A DNA stretch of 64,000 bases. Origin: Marinilactibacillus piezotolerans (GTDB taxonomy: Bacteria; Bacillota; Bacilli; Lactobacillales; Carnobacteriaceae_A). Below the pieces are notes generated by a model that ran no database searches, was not told the DNA's origin, and was given only the letters and a program-made list of their open reading frames with translations. This document shows positions 1 to 10,783 of this stretch, piece by piece. Every line of letters begins with the position of its first letter. The stretch's first letter is position 1. The stretch spans positions 62,001-126,000 of the forward strand of contig NZ_FWDP01000002.1 in NCBI RefSeq assembly GCF_900169305.1, written 5' to 3'. The position numbers were made by a program, and so were the translations under genes.

Positions 1-1256
1 TTATTTGGATCACTTAATTGTACCCATCCTTTTTCTTCTACTAACGATTCTACGTCATCGCTTCCGTTAGTAATTAATTCACGGAATACTTTTTTGGCAA
101 TTTTAGAAGAAATCGTTCCATCTTCAATCAAATTGATCATTTCTGCTAGTGATTTTGGTGTCAATGCTGTATCTTCAAGCGACAGTTTCTCGCTGTTCAA
201 GTAAGCAGAAACTTCTCCCATCAACCAGTTGGAGGCTTGTTTAGGATCAGCATCATGCTGGACTGTTCCATCAAAAAAGTCTGACATTTCTCTTGAAGCT
301 GTTAAAACTTCAGCATCATATTCTGGAATGCCGAATGATTTAACGTAGCGAATACGACGCTCTTTCGGCATTTCCGGCAGTGACTCGCGAACATTTTCTA
401 TCCACTCGTCTTCAATAACTAATCGTGGGATATCCGGTTCAGGGAAGTAACGGTAATCACTTGATCCTTCTTTGACACGCATCAGGATTGTTTGTCCAGT
501 GGTCTCATCATAGCGTCTGGTTTCTTGCAGAATCTCTCCGCCAGCTACTAACACTTTTTCTTGACGAACGACTTCATGTGCTAATCCTTTTCGCACATAA
601 TTGAAAGAATTCAAGTTTTTCAGTTCAGCTTTTGTTCCAAACGCTTCTTGTCCATATGGGCGTAATGAAACATTAGCATCACAGCGCATAGATCCTTCTT
701 CCATTTTCACATCTGAAACGCCGGTGAATTGAATGATCTGTTTCAGCGCTTCTAAGTATGCGTAAGCTTCTTCAGGAGAACGCATATCTGCTTCTGATAC
801 AATCTCGATCAGCGGTGTACCTTGACGATTCAAATCCACATATGAGTATCCATCTGTACCGTGAGTATTTTTTCCAGCATCTTCTTCTAAGTGAACCCGT
901 TCAATTCTGATTTTCTTTTTCTCACCGTTCACTTCGATCTCGATCCATCCATCATGGCCAATCGGCTGATCAAACTGTGAAATCTGATAAGCTTTTGGGT
1001 TATCTGGATAGAAATAGTTTTTTCGATCAAACTTAGTATCTTGGGTAATCGTACAGTTCAAAGCAAGCGCTGCTTTCATACCGAATTCAACCGCTCGCTC
1101 ATTCACAACTGGCAAGACCCCAGGGTACCCCCAGTCGATAACATTCGTATTGCTGTTTGGTTCAGCACCAAAATGCGCAGGAGAGGGAGAAAACATTTTA
1201 GAATCTGTTTTCAGTTCTACGTGTACTTCTAAACCGATAATTGTTTCAAAATTCAT
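1..1256 (-). CDS. gatB: Aspartyl/glutamyl-tRNA amidotransferase subunit B (partial, C-terminus outside window)
   Basis: GatB is the tRNA-binding kinase/transamidase subunit of the GatCAB complex, which turns Glu-tRNA(Gln) or Asp-tRNA(Asn) into the correctly amidated aminoacyl-tRNA in the cytoplasm. The frame is open from an ATG at 1256 to the left window edge (about 418 codons; the family is about 475), so the C-terminal tail domain is truncated by the window, not by mutation. The N-terminus reads [17 protein letters not shown], the standard GatB opening, and the last visible residues (GWVQLSDPN) match the C-terminal YqeY-like domain. The ribosome-binding site GGGAGG lies at the end of gatA, and the start codon follows the gatA stop by 2 nt, so the two are translationally linked. 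It is the last visible gene of a gatC-gatA-gatB operon. Confidence 0.95.
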   Translation of the reverse strand, partial: MNFETIIGLEVHVELKTDSKMFSPSPAHFGAEPNSNTNVIDWGYPGVLPVVNERAVEFGMKAALALNCTITQDTKFDRKNYFYPDNPKAYQISQFDQPIGHDGWIEIEVNGEKKKIRIERVHLEEDAGKNTHGTDGYSYVDLNRQGTPLIEIVSEADMRSPEEAYAYLEALKQIIQFTGVSDVKMEEGSMRCDANVSLRPYGQEAFGTKAELKNLNSFNYVRKGLAHEVVRQEKVLVAGGEILQETRRYDETTGQTILMRVKEGSSDYRYFPEPDIPRLVIEDEWIENVRESLPEMPKERRIRYVKSFGIPEYDAEVLTASREMSDFFDGTVQHDADPKQASNWLMGEVSAYLNSEKLSLEDTALTPKSLAEMINLIEDGTISSKIAKKVFRELITNGSDDVESLVEEKGWVQLSDPN

Positions 1257-1258
1257 TG

Positions 1259-2725
1259 TTATTTTCCTCCCTTGAATAATGGTTTTTGTTTATGAAAATC
1301 CGTTACTTGTTCAAATGCATATGCAGCCCGGTAAAGCGTTTGTTCGTCAAAATGTTTCCCAATCAACTGCATTCCAACAGGCATATCATTTGAGAATCCG
1401 CAAGGGATTGATACTGCTGGGACACCAGCTAAATTGACAGGAACTGTTAAGATATCTGCCAGATACATTTCCAACGGATCTTCAATTTTTCCGCCTAACT
1501 CAAAGGCAGTCGTTGTCGTTGTCGGCGCAACTAGGAAGTCGACTTTTTCGAATGCTTTTTCAAAATCTTGACGAATCAGCGTTCTTGCCTGGGCTGCTTT
1601 TTTAAAGTGAGCATCGTAGAAACCGGCACTCAATGAGAATGTACCCAGCATAATTCTTCGTTTGACTTCTAGTCCAAATCCTTCCGAACGTGATTTTACA
1701 TATAATTCTTCCAGGCTGTTAACCTCTTTTGCGCGGTATCCATAGCGAATACCATCAAATCGCTGCAGGTTGCTGGACGCTTCAGAAGAAGCAATGATGT
1801 AATAGGCAGGAATTCCGTATTTAGAGTGCGGCAAGCTGACTTCTACGATTTCCGCTCCAAGCTCTTCATACTTTTTCAGCGCTGCTCTGACAGACTCAAC
1901 GACGCCCTTTTCTTTTGCCTCTTCATGGAAATATTCTTTTGGTACGCCGATTCGCATTCCTTTGACGCCCTCTTCGATTCCTTGAGTGAAATCAGGGGTC
2001 GCTCCTTCGTAAGAGGTAGAATCCCGGCGGTCATGTCCGCTGATGGCATTTAAAACGAGTGCATTATCTTTAACAGTGCGAGTGAAGGGGCCAATTTGAT
2101 CCAAACTTGACCCGAATGCAATCAATCCATAACGAGATACACGTCCGTAAGTCGGTTTCATTCCTACAATTCCTGTAAAAGCTGCAGGTTCTCTGATTGA
2201 ACCGCCTGTATCTGAGCCCAGTGAAGCAGGAACTTGTCCAGCTGCAACAGCTGCTGCTGATCCTCCAGAAGATCCTCCGGGAACTTTAGAAAGGTCCCAT
2301 GGATTACGGGTTATTTTAAAGGCAGAGTTTTCTGTAGATCCGCCCATTGCAAACTCATCCAAGTTAAGTTTCCCAACAGAAATCATTCCAGCTTCCGTTA
2401 ACTTCTCAACGACTGTGGCATTATAAACGGGTACAAAGTCTTCCAGCATTTTTGATGCAGCTGTTGTCGTAACACCTTTTGTTACGATATTGTCTTTAAT
2501 TCCGATTGGCAAGCCGCTTAAAATATTTTTGGGATCAATCCCAGCTTCATCCATTGCTCGAGCTTGGCTCAATGCCTCTTCTTTGCTTAATGCTAAAAAA
2601 GCACCTATGTTTGCTTCTGTTTCTTCTATTCTTTTATAGACGGCTTCAATCACTTGTAAAGAAGTCAGATCACCGTTCACTAGTTTTTCATGCAGTTCTT
2701 CTAATGTATGATCTAATATATTCAC
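1259..2725 (-). CDS. gatA: Aspartyl/glutamyl-tRNA amidotransferase subunit A
   Basis: This is the glutaminase/amidase subunit of GatCAB: it releases ammonia from glutamine and channels it to GatB. At 488 aa it has the normal length. The amidase-signature region is intact: the catalytic Lys lies in IGIKDNI, the glycine/serine-rich stretch is [15 protein letters not shown], and the nucleophile Ser lies in [16 protein letters not shown], giving the Lys-cisSer-Ser triad of the family. The start is a GTG whose G is shared with the TAG stop of gatC, a 1-nt overlap that implies coupling. It has gatC upstream and gatB downstream. Nothing in the sequence suggests regulation separate from the operon. 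Confidence 0.96.
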   Translation of the reverse strand: MNILDHTLEELHEKLVNGDLTSLQVIEAVYKRIEETEANIGAFLALSKEEALSQARAMDEAGIDPKNILSGLPIGIKDNIVTKGVTTTAASKMLEDFVPVYNATVVEKLTEAGMISVGKLNLDEFAMGGSTENSAFKITRNPWDLSKVPGGSSGGSAAAVAAGQVPASLGSDTGGSIREPAAFTGIVGMKPTYGRVSRYGLIAFGSSLDQIGPFTRTVKDNALVLNAISGHDRRDSTSYEGATPDFTQGIEEGVKGMRIGVPKEYFHEEAKEKGVVESVRAALKKYEELGAEIVEVSLPHSKYGIPAYYIIASSEASSNLQRFDGIRYGYRAKEVNSLEELYVKSRSEGFGLEVKRRIMLGTFSLSAGFYDAHFKKAAQARTLIRQDFEKAFEKVDFLVAPTTTTTAFELGGKIEDPLEMYLADILTVPVNLAGVPAVSIPCGFSNDMPVGMQLIGKHFDEQTLYRAAYAFEQVTDFHKQKPLFKGGK

Positions 2726-3030
2726 TATGCGCCACTCTCCCCGTTGTCCATGATTGCCGGTACCTTAATAAATCCATCTTGCTTTGTCTTTACATTGGCA
2801 AAAAGGTCATCTCTTTCAAACTCTTTTTTCGCTTCATCTTTTCTCAGAACACTATGATGAGTTATGCCGTGGTAGGTTCCTTCCACTCCAGTAGTATCCA
2901 AATCCTCCAGCTGTTCTACCATTTGAATAATCTGATCCAGTTCTTTTGTGAATCCATGGATAGTTTCTTCTTGAAACTCAAGTTTTGCCAGTTTAGCAAC
3001 ATGCTTGACCGTTTCTTCATTGATCGACAT
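2725..3030 (-). CDS. gatC: Aspartyl/glutamyl-tRNA amidotransferase subunit C
   Basis: This is the small scaffold subunit that wraps around GatA and holds it to GatB; it has no catalytic role. The protein of about 101 aa begins [19 protein letters not shown], a typical GatC N-terminal helix, and contains the family-like TGVEGTYHG segment. A longer reading frame opens 30 nt upstream, but the strong AAGGAAGGG ribosome-binding site sits about 9 nt before the ATG at 3030 and that length fits the family, so I chose this start. The stop overlaps the gatA GTG. The gap to camS upstream is about 30 nt, so this gene may be read from the pcrA-ligA-camS transcript. Confidence 0.93.
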   Translation of the reverse strand: MSINEETVKHVAKLAKLEFQEETIHGFTKELDQIIQMVEQLEDLDTTGVEGTYHGITHHSVLRKDEAKKEFERDDLFANVKTKQDGFIKVPAIMDNGESGA

Positions 3031-3059
3031 TGTCTCAACCCTTCCTTTATTATTATTCA

Positions 3060-4229
3060 TTAATCAAAAATATGGGTAACAAATTCTGTTTCTTCTGATT
3101 CTCTTTCTAAGAAAGATTCAATCCCGTTGAGTGATTCAACTTTAATTTCAATCGGCAGATTCTCTGGGAGATACGTATTCGCAGCCTGGTTCAAATATTG
3201 AGTAAAGGCAATAATTTCCCCTTTCCCATAAAACTGCGTCATAATATCGATCTGAAGAGTCACCAGATTGTCTTCAATATAATGTGCGACGCCTGTAACG
3301 CCACTCAAGTTCGGGAAAAAATTTTCTACTTCAGATTTGAAATTGGCAAAAGCATTCCCTTCTGCACTTTCCATTCCTTCAATGGGAAAAACTTTTCTAT
3401 CTTCATTGATGGCTGTCCAGTCTGATACGGTTGACGCACCATTCTCGCTTACTCCTTCAGATATATACGTTCCGCCGGCAAAGTCATCCCTCGTCGACTG
3501 CTCGTACAAACCGATCATAATAGGTACTGTCCCTAACCCTTCGATCTCACGCATTCTGGAAACCACTTCATTACCGATCTGCTGTCCTTCTTCAATCAGC
3601 TCTTCAGTAGAAATGTCCTGCTGTTGGCCTTCTCCGAAATAATCTACAGAGTTCAACGCCAATCCAACACTGACTCCTGCAAGTTCCATACCATTCTCAG
3701 TCTCTACATAGTAGTCTTGCTCTAGTATAGAGCTGAGATAAATGGGCTCTCTCGTCTCGGGATCCGTACTGCCGTTATCTCGTGGATTCAGTCCCAGATT
3801 TTCTGCGCCATCTTCAATTTCTTCTTCTGTCAATTCTCGGTCTCTTCTTAACCAGCTGCTGACAAGATTCGCCGGTAAAAACTGCCCTTCTTGGAAGTAG
3901 TGATCTTCAGTTGAAAAATAGCGATGAGATATCCGCATTAAATCTTCTTCAAACGTCTTAATGTTCACGTTTGAGTTGAGTACAAGGGTTATTCCCCGGT
4001 TCTTGCTCGGAGCATAACTTCCTTCTTCAGTAATCAGCGGTCTATAATAATTGGAGTCGATCTGATTCTCTATAGTAACTGTATCATTGGCCTGTCCTGA
4101 CTGCGTACCGTTCTCTCCGTTTTGCTCTGCCGTTTCTTCTCCTGTATTTTCTGAGTTCGGCAAACTCTCGCAAGCCGTCAGAAACAGTACTGCACCGGCT
4201 AAGCTGGACAGTATCCATTTTTTACGCAT
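3060..4229 (-). CDS. camS: CamS family sex-pheromone precursor lipoprotein
   Basis: The protein is 389 aa with a short lipoprotein signal peptide: MRKK, a hydrophobic stretch, then the lipobox LTAC with Cys20 as lipidation site. An acidic, Asn/Gln/Thr-rich linker (about residues 22-50) follows, then the long CamS domain. CamS homologues are surface lipoproteins in Firmicutes. In Staphylococcus and Enterococcus the cleaved signal peptide of CamS gives the peptide pheromone cAM373; the function of the protein body is not well established. The location downstream of pcrA-ligA and upstream of gatCAB matches B. subtilis yerH, which supports orthology. The ribosome-binding site AGAGAGG precedes the ATG. 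The residues just before Cys20 (VLFLTA) are the part a pheromone would come from. Confidence 0.88.
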   Translation of the reverse strand: MRKKWILSSLAGAVLFLTACESLPNSENTGEETAEQNGENGTQSGQANDTVTIENQIDSNYYRPLITEEGSYAPSKNRGITLVLNSNVNIKTFEEDLMRISHRYFSTEDHYFQEGQFLPANLVSSWLRRDRELTEEEIEDGAENLGLNPRDNGSTDPETREPIYLSSILEQDYYVETENGMELAGVSVGLALNSVDYFGEGQQQDISTEELIEEGQQIGNEVVSRMREIEGLGTVPIMIGLYEQSTRDDFAGGTYISEGVSENGASTVSDWTAINEDRKVFPIEGMESAEGNAFANFKSEVENFFPNLSGVTGVAHYIEDNLVTLQIDIMTQFYGKGEIIAFTQYLNQAANTYLPENLPIEIKVESLNGIESFLERESEETEFVTHIFD

Positions 4230-4251
4230 GTTTATTGCCTCTCTTTCAAAT

Positions 4252-6291
<2,040 letters not shown>

Positions 6292-6298
6292 TCAGTGA

Positions 6299-8533
6299 TT
6301 AAACTTTTTCGATTGGTGCAAAAGTTGCCAGCAGCGGTTTAATACCAATTCCCGGAAAAGCGATATCCAGCTGCAGATCTTGTCCAGTTCCGCTGATTTT
6401 AACGACCGTTCCGACGCCCCAAGCTTTATGGTTCGCTTTGTCTCCTACATTCCAGTCCAGTGTTTCTGCGCCACTGTTTCCGGTTGGATGAGCTGTAACG
6501 GTTCTGACTTTCTTGTTGGTTTCTGTCCGATCGTTTGAACGATTCCCGAAACCTCTGTTGATTCCATTAGAAAAAGGTCTCAAGCTGTTAGATTCAATGC
6601 TTTCAAGCAGCGTTTCATCAATTTCACCGATAAATCTTGACGGCAGATTCGTCTGCGTTTTTCCATAAAGCGTCCGATTCAAAGAGTTGGTAATATACAG
6701 CTTGTGCTCAGCTCTTGTAATCCCTACATAAGCTAGTCGTCTTTCTTCTTCTAACTCATTTTCGTCCATCTGTGCTCTGGACAATGGGAATACCCCTTCT
6801 TCCATCCCAATTAAAAATACAACCGGAAATTCAAGTCCTTTAGCAGCATGCAGCGTCATAAGCGTCATCTCACTTGTCGGCTCTTCTTCTACTGAATCCA
6901 AATCAGACAACAATGCCAAATCTGTCAAGAACGAAATCAGACTTTTATCTTCTTGGGGGTCATCATCAAACTGCTGGGTTACAGATAAGAATTCATTAAT
7001 ATTTTCCACTCTAGCCTCTGACTCTAAAGTACGCTCCTTTTTCAAAGAGGGTAAGTAATCAGACTTCTCTAGAATTTGTTCAGTTAGTTCCGTAACTGTC
7101 AAGTACTCAGCCATTTTTCTGAAGTCTTGAATCATTGTCGCAAATGTTTCCAGTTTCCCTGCCGCACGTCCAGAAATATTTGTGATTTGTGCATTGAGAG
7201 CTGCTTCATATAAAGACCAGCCCATTTCTTCCGCTGCCAGCAGCAGTTTATCCACTGAACTAGTACCGATTCCTCGTTTAGGAACATTGACAATTCGAGT
7301 GAAACTTAAGTTGTCAGCCGGATTGGCAATGAGTGTAAGATAAGCCAGAATATCTTTGATTTCTTTACGGTCATAGAATTTATGTCCGCCGACCATACGA
7401 TAAGGTATATTGGTTTTGATCAGCGTTTCTTCCATCACCCTTGACTGGGCATTGGTTCGATATAAGACGGCGAAGTCTCCATATTTCCGTTCCGGATGCT
7501 GTTCCATTTCTTCTTTGACCTGCTGTACGATATATCTGGATTCTTCGTGTTCATTTCCAGCACGGTAATACACGATTTTAGGTCCTTCATGATTGTCTGT
7601 CCACAGACTCTTTTCTTTCCGATTCAAGTTATTGGAAATTACATGATTCGCAGCTTGTAAAATATTCTGGGTGGAACGATAATTCTGCTCTAAGAAAATG
7701 ACTTTTGCTTCAGGATAATCCTTTTCAAAATTCAAAATATTTTCCATGTCTGCGCCGCGCCAGCCATAAATACTCTGATCGGCGTCTCCAACCACACAAA
7801 TATTGCGCAGACGGTCTGCCAGCAACTGTACCAGTCTGTATTGTGCATGGTTTGTATCTTGATACTCATCTACATGGATATACTGGAATTTGACTTGGTA
7901 CGTTTTCAAGACGTCAGGGTGCTCTTCAAATAAACGCACCGTCAGCATGATCAGATCATCAAAGTCAACGGCTTGTGCATTTCTCAGTTCCCGCTGATAA
8001 TCGTCATAACAGTCCGCTACGATTTTACTGAAGTAATCATTGGCTTGTGCTCGAAAGGCTGCTTCGTTCTGCAGTTTATTTTTTGCATTGCTGATTTCTG
8101 CAAGGATTGCTCGTGGATTGTATTTTTTAGGATCAATGTTCTGTCTCTTTAATATACGTTTCATCAGTGTTTGCTGTTCGCCTGGATCACTGATTGTAAA
8201 CGAACGACTATATCCGATCTGATCGGCTTCTCTACGAAGTATTCTCACACACATCGAGTGAAAAGTAGAGACCCAGACATCACTTCCGCCTTGCTGAACA
8301 AGTTTTGAGACCCGTTCTTTCATTTCTGCAGCCGCTTTGTTCGTGAAGGTGATGGCTAGTATATTCCATGGATTTACATTTTGTTCTTCTATCAAGTAAG
8401 AAATTCGATGAGTCAATACTCTCGTTTTACCTGAACCTGCTCCTGCCATGATTAAAAGCGGACCTTCTGTGTGAGCCGCCGCTTCTTTTTGTTTGGGATT
8501 CATCCCGCTTAATATATCTTTACGCAGTACCAA
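6299..8533 (-). CDS. pcrA: ATP-dependent DNA helicase PcrA (UvrD/Rep family)
   Basis: PcrA is an essential 3'-5' SF1A helicase in Gram-positives, acting in repair, plasmid rolling-circle replication and removal of RecA. It is about 744 aa. Visible motifs: Walker A AGAGSGKT, motif Ia FTNKAAAEMKERV, motif II VDEYQDTN, motif III GDADQSIYGWRGAD, QNYRST (IV), and VAHRLS-like replaced by the usual TLHAAKGLEF (V) and EERRLAYVGITRA (VI). The C-terminal tail (VGDKANHKAWGVGTVVKISG) is the Tudor-like RNA-polymerase-contacting domain of PcrA. The start is probably the TTG at 8533 (RBS AAAGGA 8 nt upstream); an in-frame ATG at 8542 sits directly on the RBS and is less likely. pcrB, found upstream in Bacillus, is missing. 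Confidence 0.96.
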   Translation of the reverse strand: MVLRKDILSGMNPKQKEAAAHTEGPLLIMAGAGSGKTRVLTHRISYLIEEQNVNPWNILAITFTNKAAAEMKERVSKLVQQGGSDVWVSTFHSMCVRILRREADQIGYSRSFTISDPGEQQTLMKRILKRQNIDPKKYNPRAILAEISNAKNKLQNEAAFRAQANDYFSKIVADCYDDYQRELRNAQAVDFDDLIMLTVRLFEEHPDVLKTYQVKFQYIHVDEYQDTNHAQYRLVQLLADRLRNICVVGDADQSIYGWRGADMENILNFEKDYPEAKVIFLEQNYRSTQNILQAANHVISNNLNRKEKSLWTDNHEGPKIVYYRAGNEHEESRYIVQQVKEEMEQHPERKYGDFAVLYRTNAQSRVMEETLIKTNIPYRMVGGHKFYDRKEIKDILAYLTLIANPADNLSFTRIVNVPKRGIGTSSVDKLLLAAEEMGWSLYEAALNAQITNISGRAAGKLETFATMIQDFRKMAEYLTVTELTEQILEKSDYLPSLKKERTLESEARVENINEFLSVTQQFDDDPQEDKSLISFLTDLALLSDLDSVEEEPTSEMTLMTLHAAKGLEFPVVFLIGMEEGVFPLSRAQMDENELEEERRLAYVGITRAEHKLYITNSLNRTLYGKTQTNLPSRFIGEIDETLLESIESNSLRPFSNGINRGFGNRSNDRTETNKKVRTVTAHPTGNSGAETLDWNVGDKANHKAWGVGTVVKISGTGQDLQLDIAFPGIGIKPLLATFAPIEKV

Positions 8534-8681
8534 TATTGTCATCCTTTCAGGTAGTCATACATTGTCTTATTATACAGAAAAAGCTGCCTGCTTTCCATAG
8601 AACAAACCGCTCAGCTTTGCAATTCTGTTAAACTTCCTTTAACAAAATTCAACCTTGATTTACGCTGCTTTTTTAAGGAGC

Positions 8682-8774
8682 AAAAAAAAGCCTATTGAGC
8701 ATCAGTAAAGCAACTCTACAGCAGGGATCACCATGATCTGTAGAATTAGACTACACTGTTCTTCAATAGGCTTT
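8682..8774 (-). terminator. Long composite hairpin with U-tract (terminator of the GntR gene, possible small RNA)
   Basis: Read on the minus strand, a perfect 12-bp outer stem (8763-8774 with 8687-8698) is followed by a run of U. Inside it, a further long imperfect stem contains TCTACAG/CTGTAGA (10 bp with one G-U) and an apical GATCA/TGATC pair. The total is about 88 nt, far longer than the other terminators in this window. It lies 90 nt after the GntR stop and about 150 nt before pcrA. Termination of the GntR transcript is the simplest role; a structured small RNA is possible. Confidence 0.7.
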
Positions 8775-8863
8775 GAGAAACTGGGCTTTGAGATAAAAAG
8801 CTTTGATAAATTTGCTAAAATAAATTGAATGAGCTGTTGAACAGATGATTGATTTACAAGCAG

Positions 8864-9520
8864 CTATTCATTCATACTTTGTATAATATTCAAGAGCAGC
8901 TGGTTCAACATAATTCTGATTTCTCTTCGAGCATAAGGATAGTTGGGTACTTCAAGATACTCAAGCAGCTGGTTATAGTGTTTTAACTTAGTCAACCGGC
9001 TTTTAGATAGTACGTTTTGGATTTTCCCCTCTTCTGGCAGCATCTCTCTAACTGCACTGAGGATCATGGAACGACTATATCGGTTAGCTTCAAGCTCCAG
9101 TAATGCTTCCCAAAACCGCCACTCCTCCTGCTCAAAGTCCATTGCCTCTGCTCTGCTGAACTCATTCATATTTTGCAGCAGCTGCTTTAAAAGATGCAGC
9201 TCCAGTTGCTTTTCCGTCTTTTCGAGTTTGAAAAAATAATGGTTCGTCATTAATTCAATAAATTCTACTCTTTCTTGAAAAGCCTTGGAATCAATTTTCA
9301 AGGGCAGTATTTTTGCCCCTTTGTATGGTTCTATTTCAATTAGCTGGTCTTCTGCCAATTGAAGAAAAGCATTACGAATCGGCGTTCGGCTCATTTCTAA
9401 TTGTTTTGCAACATCCTGCTCGCGAATGTGCTTTTGCGGAAGCCATTCTTTACTTACTATTTTTTGTTTGATAAAGCGGTAAGCTTCTTGTTCTCTTTTC
9501 TTTGTTTTCGACATTTTCAT
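8864..9520 (-). CDS. GntR family transcriptional regulator (FadR/FCD-like)
   Basis: The 218-aa protein has a GntR-type winged helix at residues about 10-75 (EAYRFIKQKIVSKEWLP, then the helix-turn-helix EQDVAKQLEMSRTPIRNAFLQLAEDQLIEIEPYKGAKI). A helical C-terminal effector/dimer domain follows, resembling the FCD class in size and helix content. I cannot see a clear set of metal-binding His/Asp residues of classical FCD domains, so the ligand is unknown. It lies 79 nt downstream of the purK-like gene on the same strand, with its own candidate promoter. That promoter's -10 lies inside an inverted repeat (9536-9571), suggesting autoregulation. Its likely targets are itself and perhaps the purK-like and UPF0316 genes, but this is inference from position. 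Confidence 0.8.
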   Translation of the reverse strand: MKMSKTKKREQEAYRFIKQKIVSKEWLPQKHIREQDVAKQLEMSRTPIRNAFLQLAEDQLIEIEPYKGAKILPLKIDSKAFQERVEFIELMTNHYFFKLEKTEKQLELHLLKQLLQNMNEFSRAEAMDFEQEEWRFWEALLELEANRYSRSMILSAVREMLPEEGKIQNVLSKSRLTKLKHYNQLLEYLEVPNYPYARREIRIMLNQLLLNIIQSMNE

Positions 9521-9535
9521 TCTTCAGTCCCTTAC

Positions 9536-9571
9536 CTTACGACTACTTTATATAAATACTTTAGTCATAAG
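9536..9571 (-). promoter_or_regulatory. Candidate GntR-gene promoter with overlapping dyad operator
   Basis: Arms CTTACGACTA (9536-9545) and TAGTCATAAG (9562-9571) form a 10-bp inverted repeat with one mismatch around a 16-bp AT-rich centre. On the minus strand a -10-like TATATA lies in that centre, with a weak -35 (ATGACC) 16 nt upstream. The start of the GntR gene is about 15 nt beyond the dyad. The arrangement fits an autoregulated repressor. Confidence 0.5.
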
Positions 9572-9599
9572 GTCATCTGCAGTGTTCTTTTGTTCTGTG

Positions 9600-10718
9600 T
9601 TACATTCCGATATCCGACAGCAGCATCAGCAGTTCATTGACATTATCTGTCGGGATTGTTACATGTCCTTTTTCTGTATCTGGATCGGATGGATCACTCT
9701 GATAAAATGCAAACTTCCAGTCCTGCTGGATTCGCGCCTGAGTAAAAGCCTGATCTAATTGATCATAGTTGAAAAATCTCATAACGGCTGGTCCTGGATG
9801 GGTCACCTTTTCTGGTAGCGGCCATCCACAGACAGCTCTTATGTGTGCATCAAATTGAGACAAGCTTCCCCAGTCAGTCGTGTAGTGATAAGCTTGATGA
9901 GGGTGTCCAACCAGTTCGTTTACATAGAGAGAACCTGTCGAAGTTGTAAACAGTTCAAGAGCAATAACACCTTGAAAATCAATGTGCTCAGCTGTATTTC
10001 TGGCGATTCTCTTTACTTCTTCGCTGATTTCAGGGTTGATCCGTGCAGGAGCAACCGTTTGAAAGAAACGGTCTTTACGATACATCATTTCCGTTACTGG
10101 ATAAGTAATGATCTTCCCTGATGCATCTTTTGCAATGGCGATACAAAGTTCCCGTTCAAATGGAATCCATGCTTCCAGAACACTGGCTCCTGAGTCCACC
10201 AATTCTTTTGTTTTCACAATGTCTTCTTCTCCATACAAAACAACATGTTCCTTGTACCGTTCATCTGTCCGATTTGCTTTCAGCACACAGGGATAACCAA
10301 TACTTTGTACGGCTTCTTTTACATCGTCTATCGAAACAATCGTGGCAAATGGTGCAATATTTATACTGATTGACTCTAGAAAAGCTTTTTGAAGCACTCT
10401 GTCCTGAGAAATGGAGAGCAGATCCTCTCCTTGCGGTACTGGCAGAGTTCTTTTCATCAGCCTTAAGAAATCTGAATGGAATCCTTCCGTTTCATAGATG
10501 ACAATATCGCTTTTCATTGCGATATCCTGAAAGGCCTTCTCATTGTTCAGATCCGCTCTTAAATGCCAGTCTGCAATACTGCTGGCTGAACACATTGGAT
10601 CCGGATCCAATATCCCTACCTTATAACCTGTTTTTTTTGCAGAAAGTGCCAGCAGCCTAGCGACACTTCCGCCTCCAATAATGCCGATGGTTTTTCCAGG
10701 TTGAATCCATTCACTCAT
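9600..10718 (-). CDS. Divergent PurK-like ATP-grasp protein
   Basis: This 372-aa protein is clearly homologous to PurK (N5-carboxyaminoimidazole ribonucleotide synthase) over its whole length. It has an N-terminal Rossmann-like domain (TIGIIGGGSVARLLALSAKKTGYKVGILDPD), a central ATP-grasp domain, and a C-terminal domain (AHIRAVCGWPLP). Key differences: the glycine-rich ATP lid, RGGYDGKGQ in B. subtilis PurK, reads RTDERYKEH here (residues 150-158), and the active-site RPHNSGH reads HPHQAYH (272-278). The ATP-grasp Lys (VLK) and the Glu/Glu-Asn metal ligands (ALELF, VNEL) are kept. So it is probably an enzyme with altered substrate, not a simple PurK; no purE or other pur gene is nearby. The frame is intact. 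The start is the ATG at 10718 with GGGGAG 8 nt upstream; a TTG 6 nt earlier is less likely. It lies 65 nt after the UPF0316 gene, probably co-transcribed with it. Confidence 0.75.
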   Translation of the reverse strand: MSEWIQPGKTIGIIGGGSVARLLALSAKKTGYKVGILDPDPMCSASSIADWHLRADLNNEKAFQDIAMKSDIVIYETEGFHSDFLRLMKRTLPVPQGEDLLSISQDRVLQKAFLESISINIAPFATIVSIDDVKEAVQSIGYPCVLKANRTDERYKEHVVLYGEEDIVKTKELVDSGASVLEAWIPFERELCIAIAKDASGKIITYPVTEMMYRKDRFFQTVAPARINPEISEEVKRIARNTAEHIDFQGVIALELFTTSTGSLYVNELVGHPHQAYHYTTDWGSLSQFDAHIRAVCGWPLPEKVTHPGPAVMRFFNYDQLDQAFTQARIQQDWKFAFYQSDPSDPDTEKGHVTIPTDNVNELLMLLSDIGM

Positions 10719-10783
10719 GATCAAGACTCCCCTTTAATGATTCTAATATACAAACAATTCATTACGCTGATCAAGCTCATAGC

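Noticed and set aside
2506-3063. 185-aa plus-strand frame across gatA/gatC
   Set aside because: Runs through both genes on the other strand; composition is that of a shadow frame.
9600-10718. PurK-like gene as a pseudogene
   Set aside because: The frame is intact, with a good ribosome-binding site and conserved ATP-grasp metal residues; substitutions are confined to substrate motifs.
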